Below are positions 53,761-62,796 of a DNA stretch of 64,000 bases, in pieces. Numbering within the stretch: position 1 is the stretch's first letter; each line of letters begins with the position of its first letter. The DNA lies in NCBI RefSeq assembly GCF_002005465.1, contig NZ_CP014691.1:2240501-2304500 (forward strand), in the 5' to 3' direction. Under the pieces are notes generated by a model. The model was not told the DNA's origin. It made no database searches and saw nothing but the letters and a program-made list of their open reading frames with translations. The DNA is from Neoasaia chiangmaiensis. Lineage in GTDB: Bacteria > Pseudomonadota > Alphaproteobacteria > Acetobacterales > Acetobacteraceae. The position numbers and the translations under genes were made by a program.

Positions 53761-55968
53761 GTGAAGGTTGCGATTCTGGCGGTGGCCATGTCGGAGCGAT
53801 ACGATGCCGTCTGCAACGATGTTGCCCATCACTATCGGCTGTTGTCGGAAACGTGTCCGCTGGTTGAGGAGGTACGTGTTTTCGCGGGCGCATACGACGT
53901 CACGGCGTTTCCCGATGTGCCGGTAGAGACCTTTGAGCGCGCGGAGCAGTGGCTGGCGGACGATAAGGGGATCGTCGTGCTGCTGCATTATTGCGATGGC
54001 CACTTGCCGCAGGGCGCGCAATGGCGTGCCGAAGGCCGAAAGCTGATCGTGCGCTGGCACAATGCGACGCCGCCCTGGTTCACTTTCGGCGTGCAGAACC
54101 AGAACGCCAATCATGCGCTTCTGGGTTATCGCACCGTCATGGCGTTCATCGACCGGAGCGAAACCTGGTTCTGGGGAAATTCCGACTTCACGCGGGAGCA
54201 GCTTCTTGCATTGGGCGCATCGGCGGAGCGGTGCCGGGTCGTCTATCCGGCCAGCCGCTACCTCGATTCCGAAACGAGCTGGCCGACGGCGGATGACCCG
54301 ACGAATGCCGGCGACGGTTTCGACCTGCTGTTCGTCAGCCGCGTGGTGGCGCACAAGGGACATACCAACGCAATCGCTCTGGCCGACCGTGTCCGGGAAA
54401 TAACCGACCAACCCGTTCGGCTGCATATCGTGGGAAAAGGGTTCGACGAGCCGAGCGCGTTCTCCACGAAACTACGCGATGCGATTAAGGCAGCCCGCGC
54501 CGAAATCGTGGTGCATGGCGCCATTCCGGATGATGCGCTGATGTCGCTCTATCGGCATGCCGATGCGTTCATCTGTCTTTCCGAACATGAAGGCTTCGGT
54601 TTGCCGGTTTTCGAGGCCATGCGCCATCGATTGCCCGTCGTCGCCTGGGCGACGACCGCGTTCCGCACGTTACTGGCCGATCATCCATTCGCTTTTCCGA
54701 ATTTCGATCTGGATCTTTTCGCCGCTGCCGTCGCTGCCCTGAAACAGCCGGGCGTGAAAACGCAACTGCTGGAGGTGCAATATGCGATCGCGCGGCAATA
54801 TACGGCCGCAATGATCGCCGGGCAGGTCAATGATGCGCTGGCGGCCGTCGAGAGCCCGTGGGGACAACCTGCCAACGACGACCTGATGCGTGCCGCCGTC
54901 CGCTTCCGGCCCAATATCGCGCAGGCGCTGGATACGGCGCATCGTCGCATGCTGGAAGTCCATCCGAAGAGCTTCGACGATACCGTGGCGTTCGACGCGC
55001 ACATCAACGTCACATCGCTTTACGACCTGCGGATGTTCAAGGATTTCATCCGGCAGAAGCAGGACATCATTACCGCCTTGACGACACCCGTCGCGCGCCC
55101 GTCGGTCATGTTTCCACCTGCCGAGTTCTCCTTGCATCGTCACGTTGGGACGAAAAGCACGTCGGCTGAGGGCAATGGCCCGACGGCGCAGACGATGCCC
55201 GCTGCGTATCTCGTTTTCGGACCTTATGCGCGGTTGCCGGTCGGGCAATACGAGGCCACGATGGACGCCGTCCTGACCATCGATTCCGACGGTATTTTCG
55301 CGTTCGAAATCGACGTCAGCGCGGACGGGCAGGAATGCGTCAAGCGTAGCCTGACGCTTGGACAGGGTATCTACCGGCTGGATGAGCCGATCGCGTTCGG
55401 CTGGGCGCAGGAAGGCGCACGGATGGAATTGCGACTGCGCGCGGTGGAGCCGTTCCTTGGCAGCCTGGTCTTCTCCGGCGCCACAGTGACGAAGACCGAT
55501 GTTCCGGCAACCGTTGGCAAGGCGGCACCGGCGAGCGGCGTGCCGTCTTTCACGTTGCCGACATTAACCTGGCCCGCATGGGGCACGGCGTTGCGGCGGA
55601 TGCCGGGCAAGCGACGCGCCCGCAGGACATTCCGGCAAGGCAATGCCGCGCGCGACGCCGGGCAATGGGTGGAGGCGGCACGGCTATACGATGCCGGGCT
55701 GGAAGACGATCCCGATAACTTCGCCTATCTCGTGCAGGCCGGGCATATGTACAAGGAAGCGGGTGTGAACGAAACCGCGCTGTCCCGTTATGCCGCCGCG
55801 TACCGGCTCAATCCGGGCGATGCCGATCTGTGCCTTCAGATGGGCCATTTCTTCAAAATGACCGGCGACAAGAAGAAGGCGCGGGATTTCTATGAAAAGG
55901 CCCTTTCGGCATGCGGCGACATTGCGGCGGACGCTGGCGGCGAGCTTGCGTCGATGGGTGGCGGCTGA
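53761..55968 (+). CDS. Glycosyltransferase family 4 protein with C-terminal TPR repeats
   Basis: A 735-residue protein. Residues 1-370: GT-B glycosyltransferase with LLFVSRVVAHKGHTNAI and the donor-binding EX7E in EHEGFGLPVFEAM (Glu277 and Glu285). Residues about 450-600: a beta-rich module (TMPAAYLVFGPYARLPVGQY) shared with the next gene. Residues about 625-725: three TPR-like repeats (AARDAGQWVEAARLYDAGLE, ANYLVQAGHMYKEAG-type, LCLQMGHFFKMTGDKKKARDFYEKAL). It starts at GTG 53761 with GGAGAGAACGA. Sugar unknown; a GDP-mannose donor is possible next to manC. Confidence 0.85.
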   Translation: MKVAILAVAMSERYDAVCNDVAHHYRLLSETCPLVEEVRVFAGAYDVTAFPDVPVETFERAEQWLADDKGIVVLLHYCDGHLPQGAQWRAEGRKLIVRWHNATPPWFTFGVQNQNANHALLGYRTVMAFIDRSETWFWGNSDFTREQLLALGASAERCRVVYPASRYLDSETSWPTADDPTNAGDGFDLLFVSRVVAHKGHTNAIALADRVREITDQPVRLHIVGKGFDEPSAFSTKLRDAIKAARAEIVVHGAIPDDALMSLYRHADAFICLSEHEGFGLPVFEAMRHRLPVVAWATTAFRTLLADHPFAFPNFDLDLFAAAVAALKQPGVKTQLLEVQYAIARQYTAAMIAGQVNDALAAVESPWGQPANDDLMRAAVRFRPNIAQALDTAHRRMLEVHPKSFDDTVAFDAHINVTSLYDLRMFKDFIRQKQDIITALTTPVARPSVMFPPAEFSLHRHVGTKSTSAEGNGPTAQTMPAAYLVFGPYARLPVGQYEATMDAVLTIDSDGIFAFEIDVSADGQECVKRSLTLGQGIYRLDEPIAFGWAQEGARMELRLRAVEPFLGSLVFSGATVTKTDVPATVGKAAPASGVPSFTLPTLTWPAWGTALRRMPGKRRARRTFRQGNAARDAGQWVEAARLYDAGLEDDPDNFAYLVQAGHMYKEAGVNETALSRYAAAYRLNPGDADLCLQMGHFFKMTGDKKKARDFYEKALSACGDIAADAGGELASMGGG

Positions 55969-56061
55969 CGCGCCGGACGGCACGAAATTCGAACGTCGAA
56001 AGGCGTTTGCGAAACGATGATCCGCTTGCATGGCGGCGCTGGGACGGACTTGGACACGGTC

Positions 56062-57771
56062 ATGAAAATAGCTTTCCTCGTACAAGGGCTATTCGAAAAA
56101 AGCGACTCGATCGGTTACGATTGCGTCTACGAATATCAGCGCGTGAAGAACTTTTTCCCGGACCTGCCGCATGACATTCGCATTTTCGCGGAGCGTTTCG
56201 ATACCGGGCATTATGCCGGCGTGCCGATCGAAGGGCTGATGGCGTTTCATGACTGGTGCCGCAACAATCCTGACGGCACGGTGATCTATCATTACTGCGG
56301 CGCATGGCGCGAGATGGACGAGTTCCTCGTTCGGCGTCCCGCGCGTTCGGTCATTCGCTGGCACAACAATACGTCGCCATGGTTCTATTTTTCCAAGGAG
56401 GCATACCTCGTTCATACGATCGAGGGCTTCGACAATATCGTCGATATCGCCGACAAGCCGAACCTGTCTTTCTGGGTGAATTCTTCCTTCACGCGCGATC
56501 AGTTCATTGCCCTCGGTGGCCAGGCATCGCGTTCGGCTGTGGTTTTCCCCGCCAGTCGCTATCTCGAGAAAGCGGATGAGGGGCCTGCGAAAGCGCGCGT
56601 TTTCGCGCCGGATGGCACCATCAATATGCTTTTCGTCGGGCGTGTGGTGCAGCACAAGGGACATAAGGCGATCATTGCCGTGGCCCGACGCGTGCACGAG
56701 ACGACAGGATGGCCGGTCACCGTGCGCTTCGCGGGGCGTGAAGACGACGTGAAGGAAGATATCGCGGCTTTCGCGCAGACGATTGACGGCGTGGAGACCA
56801 TCTTCTGTGGCGAGGTCTCCGAGGCGGCGCTGGAGGAGCTTTATCGCATCTCCGACGTTTTCCTGTGTCTATCGGAGCATGAAGGTTTCGGGCTGCCGGT
56901 TTTCGAGGCCATGCGCTGCGGCCTGCCGACCGTCGTCTGGTCCACGACCGCACTGCGTGAACTGATGGTCGATCACCCTTTCGGTTTCCACCTTTACGAT
57001 CTCAACATGTTCGCCGCCGCCGTGGTGTCCCTGCGTGACGACAAGGTCTATCGCGCGGTGCTCGATGCCCAGCGCCATGTTCTGGCGACATACACGGCGG
57101 CGATCGTGGACGGGCAGATCCGCGATGCCCTGTCCGCTCTGGAAAACCTGAACGCGCACGACGTGTATGCGTCCCTGCCGACCACATTGCGTGCGATGCC
57201 GCAGCTCGCGGCAGCTGTCGCGGGTCAGATGCAAAAAGCGCTGAGCCACCCGACGGAGACGAAGGCGATCGAGCGGGACAGCGGGTACAACCTTTTCTCC
57301 CGTTACGATATCGAGACATTCAGGATGTTGTTCGATCGTGCCGATCGCCTGCGCTTCGCCCCGTTCGAGAATATTGGAAGTGGTGGGGGTTATCGGATTG
57401 CCGCCAGGGATTTTCGTCACAAGGGCGGCGAGGTGGAAGATGGGTGCCTGAGCTTCCCCTGGGGTCATTATCCGAAGGGGCACCTGATTTTCGGACCATA
57501 TATCGAATTACCGCCTGCGCATTATGTCGCGACATTCGATTTATCCGTGCGGATGGAGGGCGGCAGGACGATCGAGGTGGATGTCGCCTCCGTTCGGCAC
57601 GGCACGCTGGCACGGCGTAAAATCACGCTGCGCAAGCTGGACGCGTCGCCGCCGAGCGTAGCGTTCGAAGCGAAAGAAGCGGGCGATACATACGAGTTCA
57701 GAGTGAAATTTCCGCAGGGCTGTAATGGCGAGCTGACGTTTCGTGGCGTCTCGCTCGGCCAGGGCGCATAA
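56062..57771 (+). CDS. Glycosyltransferase family 4 protein (paralogue of the upstream gene)
   Basis: A 569-residue GT-B enzyme. Seen: N-terminal MKIAFLVQGLFEKSDSIGYD, RWHNNTSPWFYF, NMLFVGRVVQHKGHKAI and donor motif SEHEGFGLPVFEAM (Glu274 and Glu282). A C-terminal beta-rich module (LIFGPYIELPPAHYVATFDLS) matches the upstream gene but has no TPR tail. Start chosen at ATG 56062 by analogy with GT-B openings; an in-frame ATG at 56017 adds 15 residues. It is probably coupled to the upstream GT, 94 bp away. Sugar not known. Confidence 0.85.
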   Translation: MKIAFLVQGLFEKSDSIGYDCVYEYQRVKNFFPDLPHDIRIFAERFDTGHYAGVPIEGLMAFHDWCRNNPDGTVIYHYCGAWREMDEFLVRRPARSVIRWHNNTSPWFYFSKEAYLVHTIEGFDNIVDIADKPNLSFWVNSSFTRDQFIALGGQASRSAVVFPASRYLEKADEGPAKARVFAPDGTINMLFVGRVVQHKGHKAIIAVARRVHETTGWPVTVRFAGREDDVKEDIAAFAQTIDGVETIFCGEVSEAALEELYRISDVFLCLSEHEGFGLPVFEAMRCGLPTVVWSTTALRELMVDHPFGFHLYDLNMFAAAVVSLRDDKVYRAVLDAQRHVLATYTAAIVDGQIRDALSALENLNAHDVYASLPTTLRAMPQLAAAVAGQMQKALSHPTETKAIERDSGYNLFSRYDIETFRMLFDRADRLRFAPFENIGSGGGYRIAARDFRHKGGEVEDGCLSFPWGHYPKGHLIFGPYIELPPAHYVATFDLSVRMEGGRTIEVDVASVRHGTLARRKITLRKLDASPPSVAFEAKEAGDTYEFRVKFPQGCNGELTFRGVSLGQGA

Positions 57772-57792
57772 CCCATCCGGATCAAAGCCGAT

Positions 57793-59184
57793 CTAACGGC
57801 GGAGTTTTGCCGCGCGCCGACGGTGGGCCGAATTGGGAATGCCGAGGCTCTCGCGATATTTGGCGACCGTGCGGCGCATGATGTCGATACCGTCCGCCTG
57901 AAGTCTGGCCGCCAACGCATCGTCCGACAGGATGTCCGTCTCCGCATCGATCAGGGCACGCAGGCGGTGTCTGATTGTCTCCGCGCTTTGTCCGCCATCG
58001 GTCGTCGTACCCACGGCATTCGAGAAGAAGGCACGCAGGGCGATGACGCCTCGGGGGGTATCGATAGAGCGTGAAGCGGTGATGCGACTGACGGTGCTTT
58101 CGTGCAGGCCCGTTTTTTCCGCGACTTCACGCAGGGTCAGCGGGCGCAACGCGGAGAGGCCCGTTTCGAGGAAAGGTGCCTGATGCGTCACCAGCACGCG
58201 GGCGACCGCCAGCAGCGAGCGTGAGCGCTGGGCCATGGCCTTCATCAGCCAGTTCGCATGGCCCGATCGTTCGCGCATATAGGCTTTTGCCGATCCGTCG
58301 GCGGCAGCCAGGCGCGTGGCAAATGTGGTGTCGATCCGCACGCGCGGCAGGGTCTCTTCGTTGAGTTCGACGGCGAAGCCGCGATCGTCCCGATAGGCGA
58401 TGACGTCCGGCACGGCGGGCTGTCCGGTGAATTCGGGGTCGAAACCCGGCTTCGGGTCGAGGGCGCGCAACTCGGCGAGCATGTCGGCGAAATCCTCATC
58501 ATCGACGCCGCAGCGTTTCTGCACGCGGGCGCGTTGCCCGTCTGCCAGCAGGTCGAGATTTGCCAGCAGGATCTCGACAGCGGGGTCGTATCGGTTTTTC
58601 GCGTGGAATTGCGCCGCCAGACATTCCGCGAGATTGCAGGCGAAGCAACCGACGGGCTCGAATTGCATCATGATCCGCCGGACGGCCTCGACCTGCCCGA
58701 CAGGCAGGCCCAGCATGTCGGCCACGTCCTGCGGCGTGCCTTCCAGCCGTCCGTTGGCGTCCAGCATGGTCAGCAATATCTCGCCGATCGTTCGTTGCGT
58801 TGCATCGAGCGCGGCGAAGCGCAGTTGCTCGGCCAGTTTTTCGCGTACGGATGGCGTGGTCGCGCGCTCCAGCGGGGAGAGATCGTCGGCCGTGCGGTCC
58901 GGGTCCTCGTCGTGGATCAGGGTATCCAGCGGTGCATCGTCGAGGCTGTCGCCAATGCGGTCCGTCTCTGTGGCGATGTCGTCGGATATCGGCGCGTCGT
59001 CAGGCGGCTCGGCTGTCTCGCCGAGGCCGATATCGACGATCAGCAGCGGGTTGGTCTCGGCTTCCGCAAGCAGATAGGCGAGGGCTTCCTGATTGGAGCG
59101 CTGCAACAGGCCGATTGCCTGTTGCAGGCGCGGCGTCATGGCCAGCGTGCCGGTTTGCCGAAGAAGGAAGCCGGGCGCTTGCAT
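57793..59184 (-). CDS. rpoN: RNA polymerase sigma-54 factor
   Basis: Alternative sigma factor needing enhancer-binding ATPases. It is 463 residues. Seen: glutamine-rich-style activator interaction region I (TGTLAMTPRLQQAIGLLQRSN and LAYLLAEAETNPLL), an acidic region II, the core-binding domain (LAEQLRFAALDATQRTIGEILL), the HTH (TLREVAEKTGLHESTVSRITASR) and the RpoN box RRTVAKYRE (437-445) near the C-terminus. It follows lptB (12 bp) on the same strand. hpf and ptsN, usual downstream partners, are absent; a GT lies convergent. Confidence 0.96.
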   Translation of the reverse strand: MQAPGFLLRQTGTLAMTPRLQQAIGLLQRSNQEALAYLLAEAETNPLLIVDIGLGETAEPPDDAPISDDIATETDRIGDSLDDAPLDTLIHDEDPDRTADDLSPLERATTPSVREKLAEQLRFAALDATQRTIGEILLTMLDANGRLEGTPQDVADMLGLPVGQVEAVRRIMMQFEPVGCFACNLAECLAAQFHAKNRYDPAVEILLANLDLLADGQRARVQKRCGVDDEDFADMLAELRALDPKPGFDPEFTGQPAVPDVIAYRDDRGFAVELNEETLPRVRIDTTFATRLAAADGSAKAYMRERSGHANWLMKAMAQRSRSLLAVARVLVTHQAPFLETGLSALRPLTLREVAEKTGLHESTVSRITASRSIDTPRGVIALRAFFSNAVGTTTDGGQSAETIRHRLRALIDAETDILSDDALAARLQADGIDIMRRTVAKYRESLGIPNSAHRRRAAKLRR

Positions 59185-59196
59185 GGCTGGCGGTGG

Positions 59197-59973
59197 CTAG
59201 AGCGAGAAGTTCTCCCCGAGATAGACGCGCCGAACATCCTCGTTGGCGACGATCTCCTCAGGGGTGCCTTCGGTCAGGACCTCACCGCTATGCATGATGT
59301 AGGCCCGGTCGATGACCTCCAGCGTTTCACGCACGTTGTGGTCGGTGATGAGCACGCCGATACCGCGATCCTTCAGATGCGAGACCAGATCGCGGATTTC
59401 GCCGACGGCGATCGGGTCGATGCCCGCCAGCGGCTCGTCGAGCAGGATGTAGTTCGGCTGGCTGGCCAGGGCGCGGGCGATTTCAAGCCGTCGCCGCTCG
59501 CCACCCGATAGTGCCAATGACGGCGAACGGCGGAGGTGGGAGATGCCGAACTCGGCCAGAAGCCCGTCCAGCATGGTTTCGCGGCGTGCGAAATCGGGCT
59601 CGACGACCTCGAGTGCCGCCAGAATGTTCTGTTCGACGTTCAGGCCCCGGAAGATGCTGGCTTCCTGCGGCAGGTAACCGATTCCAAGCCGGGCGCGGCG
59701 ATACATCGGCAACTGGGTGATGTCGGCGCCGTCGAGTGTGATGACGCCCGCATCCGGCTGCACAAGACCGACGATCATGTAGAAACTGGTGGTCTTGCCC
59801 GCGCCGTTCGGCCCCAGCAGGCCCACGGCCTCGCCACGCTGAACCTGTAACGAGACGTCGCGCACGACCGGGCGCTTCTTGTAGCTCTTGCCGATGCCAT
59901 GCGCGATCAGGCCGTCCTTCAGGAGCGGGTTCGGCGTCGTATGTCGGGCGGTGAATGTATTCTGGTCGTTCAC
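59197..59973 (-). CDS. lptB: LPS export ABC transporter ATP-binding protein LptB
   Basis: ATPase of the LptBFG machine that extracts lipopolysaccharide from the inner membrane. It is 258 residues. Seen: Walker A GLLGPNGAGKTTSFYMI, Q-loop YLPQEASIFRGLNVEQNI, signature LALSGGERRRLEIARAL, Walker B YILLDEPLAGIDPIA, H-loop ITDHNVRETLEV. The 16-residue N-terminal extension is normal in alphaproteobacteria. It overlaps lptA (ATGA at 59970). Confidence 0.96.
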   Translation of the reverse strand: MNDQNTFTARHTTPNPLLKDGLIAHGIGKSYKKRPVVRDVSLQVQRGEAVGLLGPNGAGKTTSFYMIVGLVQPDAGVITLDGADITQLPMYRRARLGIGYLPQEASIFRGLNVEQNILAALEVVEPDFARRETMLDGLLAEFGISHLRRSPSLALSGGERRRLEIARALASQPNYILLDEPLAGIDPIAVGEIRDLVSHLKDRGIGVLITDHNVRETLEVIDRAYIMHSGEVLTEGTPEEIVANEDVRRVYLGENFSL

Positions 59974-60929
59974 TTGGTGCCACCGGGCTTGCTGCTGTTG
60001 GCCTCGTTCGGGATCACCAGGCCTTCGATACGCTGGCCCGGCATCGGGTTCATGATCGCCACGCCGGTTTTCATGTTCACGATCGCGGAGGCGCCGTTAT
60101 TCTGGTTCTGCCCGCTCGTGACGTGGACATGGCCGATCAGTCGGGCCATCTGCGTATCGAACATATAGACGCCGCGATCGCCGGTCGCGGTCTCGTTGGG
60201 GGTGCGAAGCAGGACATGGCCCCAGCCATAGGCGCGGTCCAGCTTCGTGTTGCCGCCCATCGGGCCATTGCCGGCACCGTTTGCATCGCCGCCATTCGCG
60301 GGGGCTTTCGGCGATGCATCGTCCGGCTTGCTGAACGCGACCAGCACGTCGGCACGGACCCGCTTGCCGTCGTTGGTCGTCACGGTCGCGTCGCCGCGCC
60401 CGACGGACATGCGGGTATCCGAGTGATATTCCATCACGTCGCGGGCCGTCATGACATCCTGCGGTGTGACGAGCTTCAGCGCCTTGCCGGTCATGACCAT
60501 CGTCGCCTGATCGATGTCGTAAAGTGCCTTATCGCCCCAGGCCTGATCCGTGGGCGTATAGATGTGGACATGGCCGACCGCTTCCATGCGGTAGAGCTCC
60601 ATGCTGCCACCCATCGTGTCGTTGCCGCCATTCTGATCGGCGGTCGCGGGCTTCGGTGGCGGCGCGCCCGGCGGCGGGGCCTTCTTGCGCAGGAAGCCGA
60701 TCAGCTGGTCCGCGTCGATCGTGACATCGCCACGAACCGCCCGCGCGCGATCGACGAATGTGACCGTCTGCGCATCGTGATCGTATGTCTGGGGGCCGGC
60801 GGAGCTGATATGCACCTGCTCCCCGTGCGAAAGGTCGATGCCCTGCGCCCGCGCGCCCATCGTGGTCACGGCGACCGTGACGGCCAGCAGCGGTGCCGCC
60901 ATCGCTGGCAGGCGTCCGATCGTGCTCAT
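59970..60929 (-). CDS. lptA: LptA/OstA-family periplasmic LPS transport protein
   Basis: Periplasmic bridge carrying LPS between membranes. It is 319 residues, longer than E. coli LptA. Seen: signal peptide (RLPAMAAPLLAVTVAVTTMGARA), OstA-like beta-jellyroll segments (VTFVDRARAVRGDVTIDADQLIGFL, YRMEAVGHVHIYTPTDQAWGDKALYDIDQATMVMTG) and a Gly/Asn-rich insertion (about 245-265) before VLLRTPNETATGDRGVYMFD. Start overlaps lptC at 60926-60929. Confidence 0.92.
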   Translation of the reverse strand: MSTIGRLPAMAAPLLAVTVAVTTMGARAQGIDLSHGEQVHISSAGPQTYDHDAQTVTFVDRARAVRGDVTIDADQLIGFLRKKAPPPGAPPPKPATADQNGGNDTMGGSMELYRMEAVGHVHIYTPTDQAWGDKALYDIDQATMVMTGKALKLVTPQDVMTARDVMEYHSDTRMSVGRGDATVTTNDGKRVRADVLVAFSKPDDASPKAPANGGDANGAGNGPMGGNTKLDRAYGWGHVLLRTPNETATGDRGVYMFDTQMARLIGHVHVTSGQNQNNGASAIVNMKTGVAIMNPMPGQRIEGLVIPNEANSSKPGGTK

Positions 60930-61702
60930 GGTGTCGCCCGCTTGTCGGTCGGCGAGGCGTCGGGCCGGGCGTTCGGCGTGCCCATGGCGTCTTGGTCGTC
61001 GTTGCGTATCACGCGTTCCGGTCCTGTGAATTGCAGCAGTCCAGCATGCTGATCGAGAAAGTAGCCCTGTGCGTCGAGAACGCCAAATGGTCCCTCGGCA
61101 TGGACGCCATCATTCGATGCGATGACGCTGCGCTTGAGGTCGATATCGGCGGTCGGGCCGTTCATCAGCGTGCCGTCGTCGCGATACAGCACGACATGCC
61201 CGGTCAGGTTGAGTGTCTGCTCACGCTGCATATACACACCATGATCGGCGCGCACGTCGGCCCAGCTGTTGCCGCCGAGGAAGATGTCCGCCACGGGATC
61301 TGTCATGTCGATCCGGTCCGGCCCGTTCTGCTGCGTCACGCGCGAGGTAATCATGTACGGCCGGTCATGGGCATCGAGGCCGCGATAGGTCGCGCCTTCC
61401 ATGTTCCCGCTCTCGACCTTCATGCGCGACATCTCGCGGATTGCGGCGCGGTTCTCGTTCATCAGCCGGGCGATCTCCGGCCAGACGGCGATCGACCCCA
61501 GCAGAAGAAGCGCCAGACTGGGAAGCGCCCATTTCGCCGCCCCCAGCAGCGAACGACGGCGTGCCATGTCCGCCGCGGTCGGAACCTGGCGGTTGCGACG
61601 ATCGCCCTGGGCGCGCATCGCCTCGCGCAGGGCCACCAGTCTCGCGGTGTTGCGCTCGAAATCGCTGCGCTGCGGTCGCTGGTCGGAGTCGTCGGTGCTC
61701 AC
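60926..61702 (-). CDS. lptC: LptC, LPS export inner-membrane anchor
   Basis: Receives LPS from LptBFG and hands it to LptA. It is 258 residues, starting at a GTG (61702) that overlaps the kdsD stop (GTGA). Seen: a cytoplasmic N-terminus (RSDFERNTARLVALREAMRA), one membrane helix (WALPSLALLLLGSIAVWPEI) and a periplasmic LptC beta domain (MEGATYRGLDAHDRPYMITS, TADIDLKRSVIASNDGV, LDAQGYFLD). The longer frame reaching 61975 lies in kdsD and is not used. Confidence 0.92.
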   Translation of the reverse strand: MSTDDSDQRPQRSDFERNTARLVALREAMRAQGDRRNRQVPTAADMARRRSLLGAAKWALPSLALLLLGSIAVWPEIARLMNENRAAIREMSRMKVESGNMEGATYRGLDAHDRPYMITSRVTQQNGPDRIDMTDPVADIFLGGNSWADVRADHGVYMQREQTLNLTGHVVLYRDDGTLMNGPTADIDLKRSVIASNDGVHAEGPFGVLDAQGYFLDQHAGLLQFTGPERVIRNDDQDAMGTPNARPDASPTDKRATP

Positions 61703-62724
61703 GCGATGCCTGCCCGCAGGAGATCGTGCACATGCACGATGCCGATCGGCCTGCCGTTTTCGTCGAGAACGAACAGACTGGTGATCGGCTTCGTCCGCGC
61801 ATTCATGACGCGCACGGCTTCCTGGGCCAGCGCGTCCGGCGTGATGGTAATCGGCCCGCGGTTCATGATCGTCTCGGCACGCGTGGTGCTGAGATCGTGC
61901 ATCAGGGCGGGTCGCAGGTCGCCGTCGGTGATGAGGCCGATCAGCCTGTCTTCGTCGTCCAGCACACCCATGCAACCGAACGCCTTGCGCGTCATCTCCA
62001 TGATGACGGCCGAAAGCGGCATGTCACCGCGTCCCAGCGGCAGGGCCTCGCCCGTATGCATCAGCGTCTGGACGGGACGCAGTTTCGCGCCGAGCTGCCC
62101 GCCGGGGTGGAAGGCGCTGAAGTCGTTCGCCGTGAAACCGCGCTGCTCCAGAAGGGCGATGGCCAGCGCGTCGCCCAGCGCCAGCTGCATCAACGTGCTG
62201 GTGGTCGGGGCCAGTCCCATGGGGCAGGCCTCACGCGCACGGGGGATCGTCAGGACGTAGCTGCTGGCGCGCGCCAGCGTCGATTCCAGCATGGCCGTCA
62301 CACCGACGATCGGCAGATCGTGCCGCACGCCATATTCCAGAAGCGCCGCCAGTTCGCTTGTTTCTCCGGATTGCGACAGGATGACGAGCACATCGTCATC
62401 GCCGATCATCCCGAGATCGCCATGTGCGGCTTCCGCCGGGTGCACGAAAAGGCTGGGCGTGCCGGTGGAAGCGAGAGTCGCCTGAATTTTGCGGGCGATA
62501 TGACCCGATTTGCCGATTCCGGAAAGAATCACCCGTCCGGAACAGGTCAGGATGCGCTCCACGACCGCGGCAAAGGCGCTTCCGAGGCCATCCGTCGCGG
62601 CCAGCGCATCGCGCAGATGCTCCAGCCCATGGCGCTCGGCTTCCAGCGTGGCCGCCGCGCTCCGCAGACTCCGCGTCGCGCGATCGGCGGCATGTTGCTG
62701 CGATAGGAGGTTGAACTCGGTCAT
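61699..62724 (-). CDS. kdsD: D-arabinose 5-phosphate isomerase (KdsD/KpsF)
   Basis: Converts ribulose 5-phosphate to arabinose 5-phosphate for KDO of the LPS inner core. It is 341 residues if it starts at ATG 62724 (in-frame ATG at 62736 adds four). Seen: SIS domain with VILSGIGKSGHIARKIQATL, FVHPAEAAHGDLGM and LSQSGETSEL, and ALLEQRGFTANDFSAFHPGGQLG; then two CBS domains (residues about 210-335; TLMHTGEALPLGRGDMPLSA, FVLDENGRPIGIVHVHDLL). It leads the KDO/LPS export run with lptC-lptA-lptB. Confidence 0.94.
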   Translation of the reverse strand: MTEFNLLSQQHAADRATRSLRSAAATLEAERHGLEHLRDALAATDGLGSAFAAVVERILTCSGRVILSGIGKSGHIARKIQATLASTGTPSLFVHPAEAAHGDLGMIGDDDVLVILSQSGETSELAALLEYGVRHDLPIVGVTAMLESTLARASSYVLTIPRAREACPMGLAPTTSTLMQLALGDALAIALLEQRGFTANDFSAFHPGGQLGAKLRPVQTLMHTGEALPLGRGDMPLSAVIMEMTRKAFGCMGVLDDEDRLIGLITDGDLRPALMHDLSTTRAETIMNRGPITITPDALAQEAVRVMNARTKPITSLFVLDENGRPIGIVHVHDLLRAGIA

Positions 62725-62796
62725 AGCCGCTGTCATCCCGCTTTGTGACCTATCGGTCAATCGGCAACCGGGTTCCGATATATTACCGTGTCACTC

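Noticed and set aside
52153-54426. 757-codon antisense frame over manC and the first glycosyltransferase
   Set aside because: Its sequence is a mirror of two well-supported genes on the plus strand and shows His/Arg-rich, non-protein-like composition.
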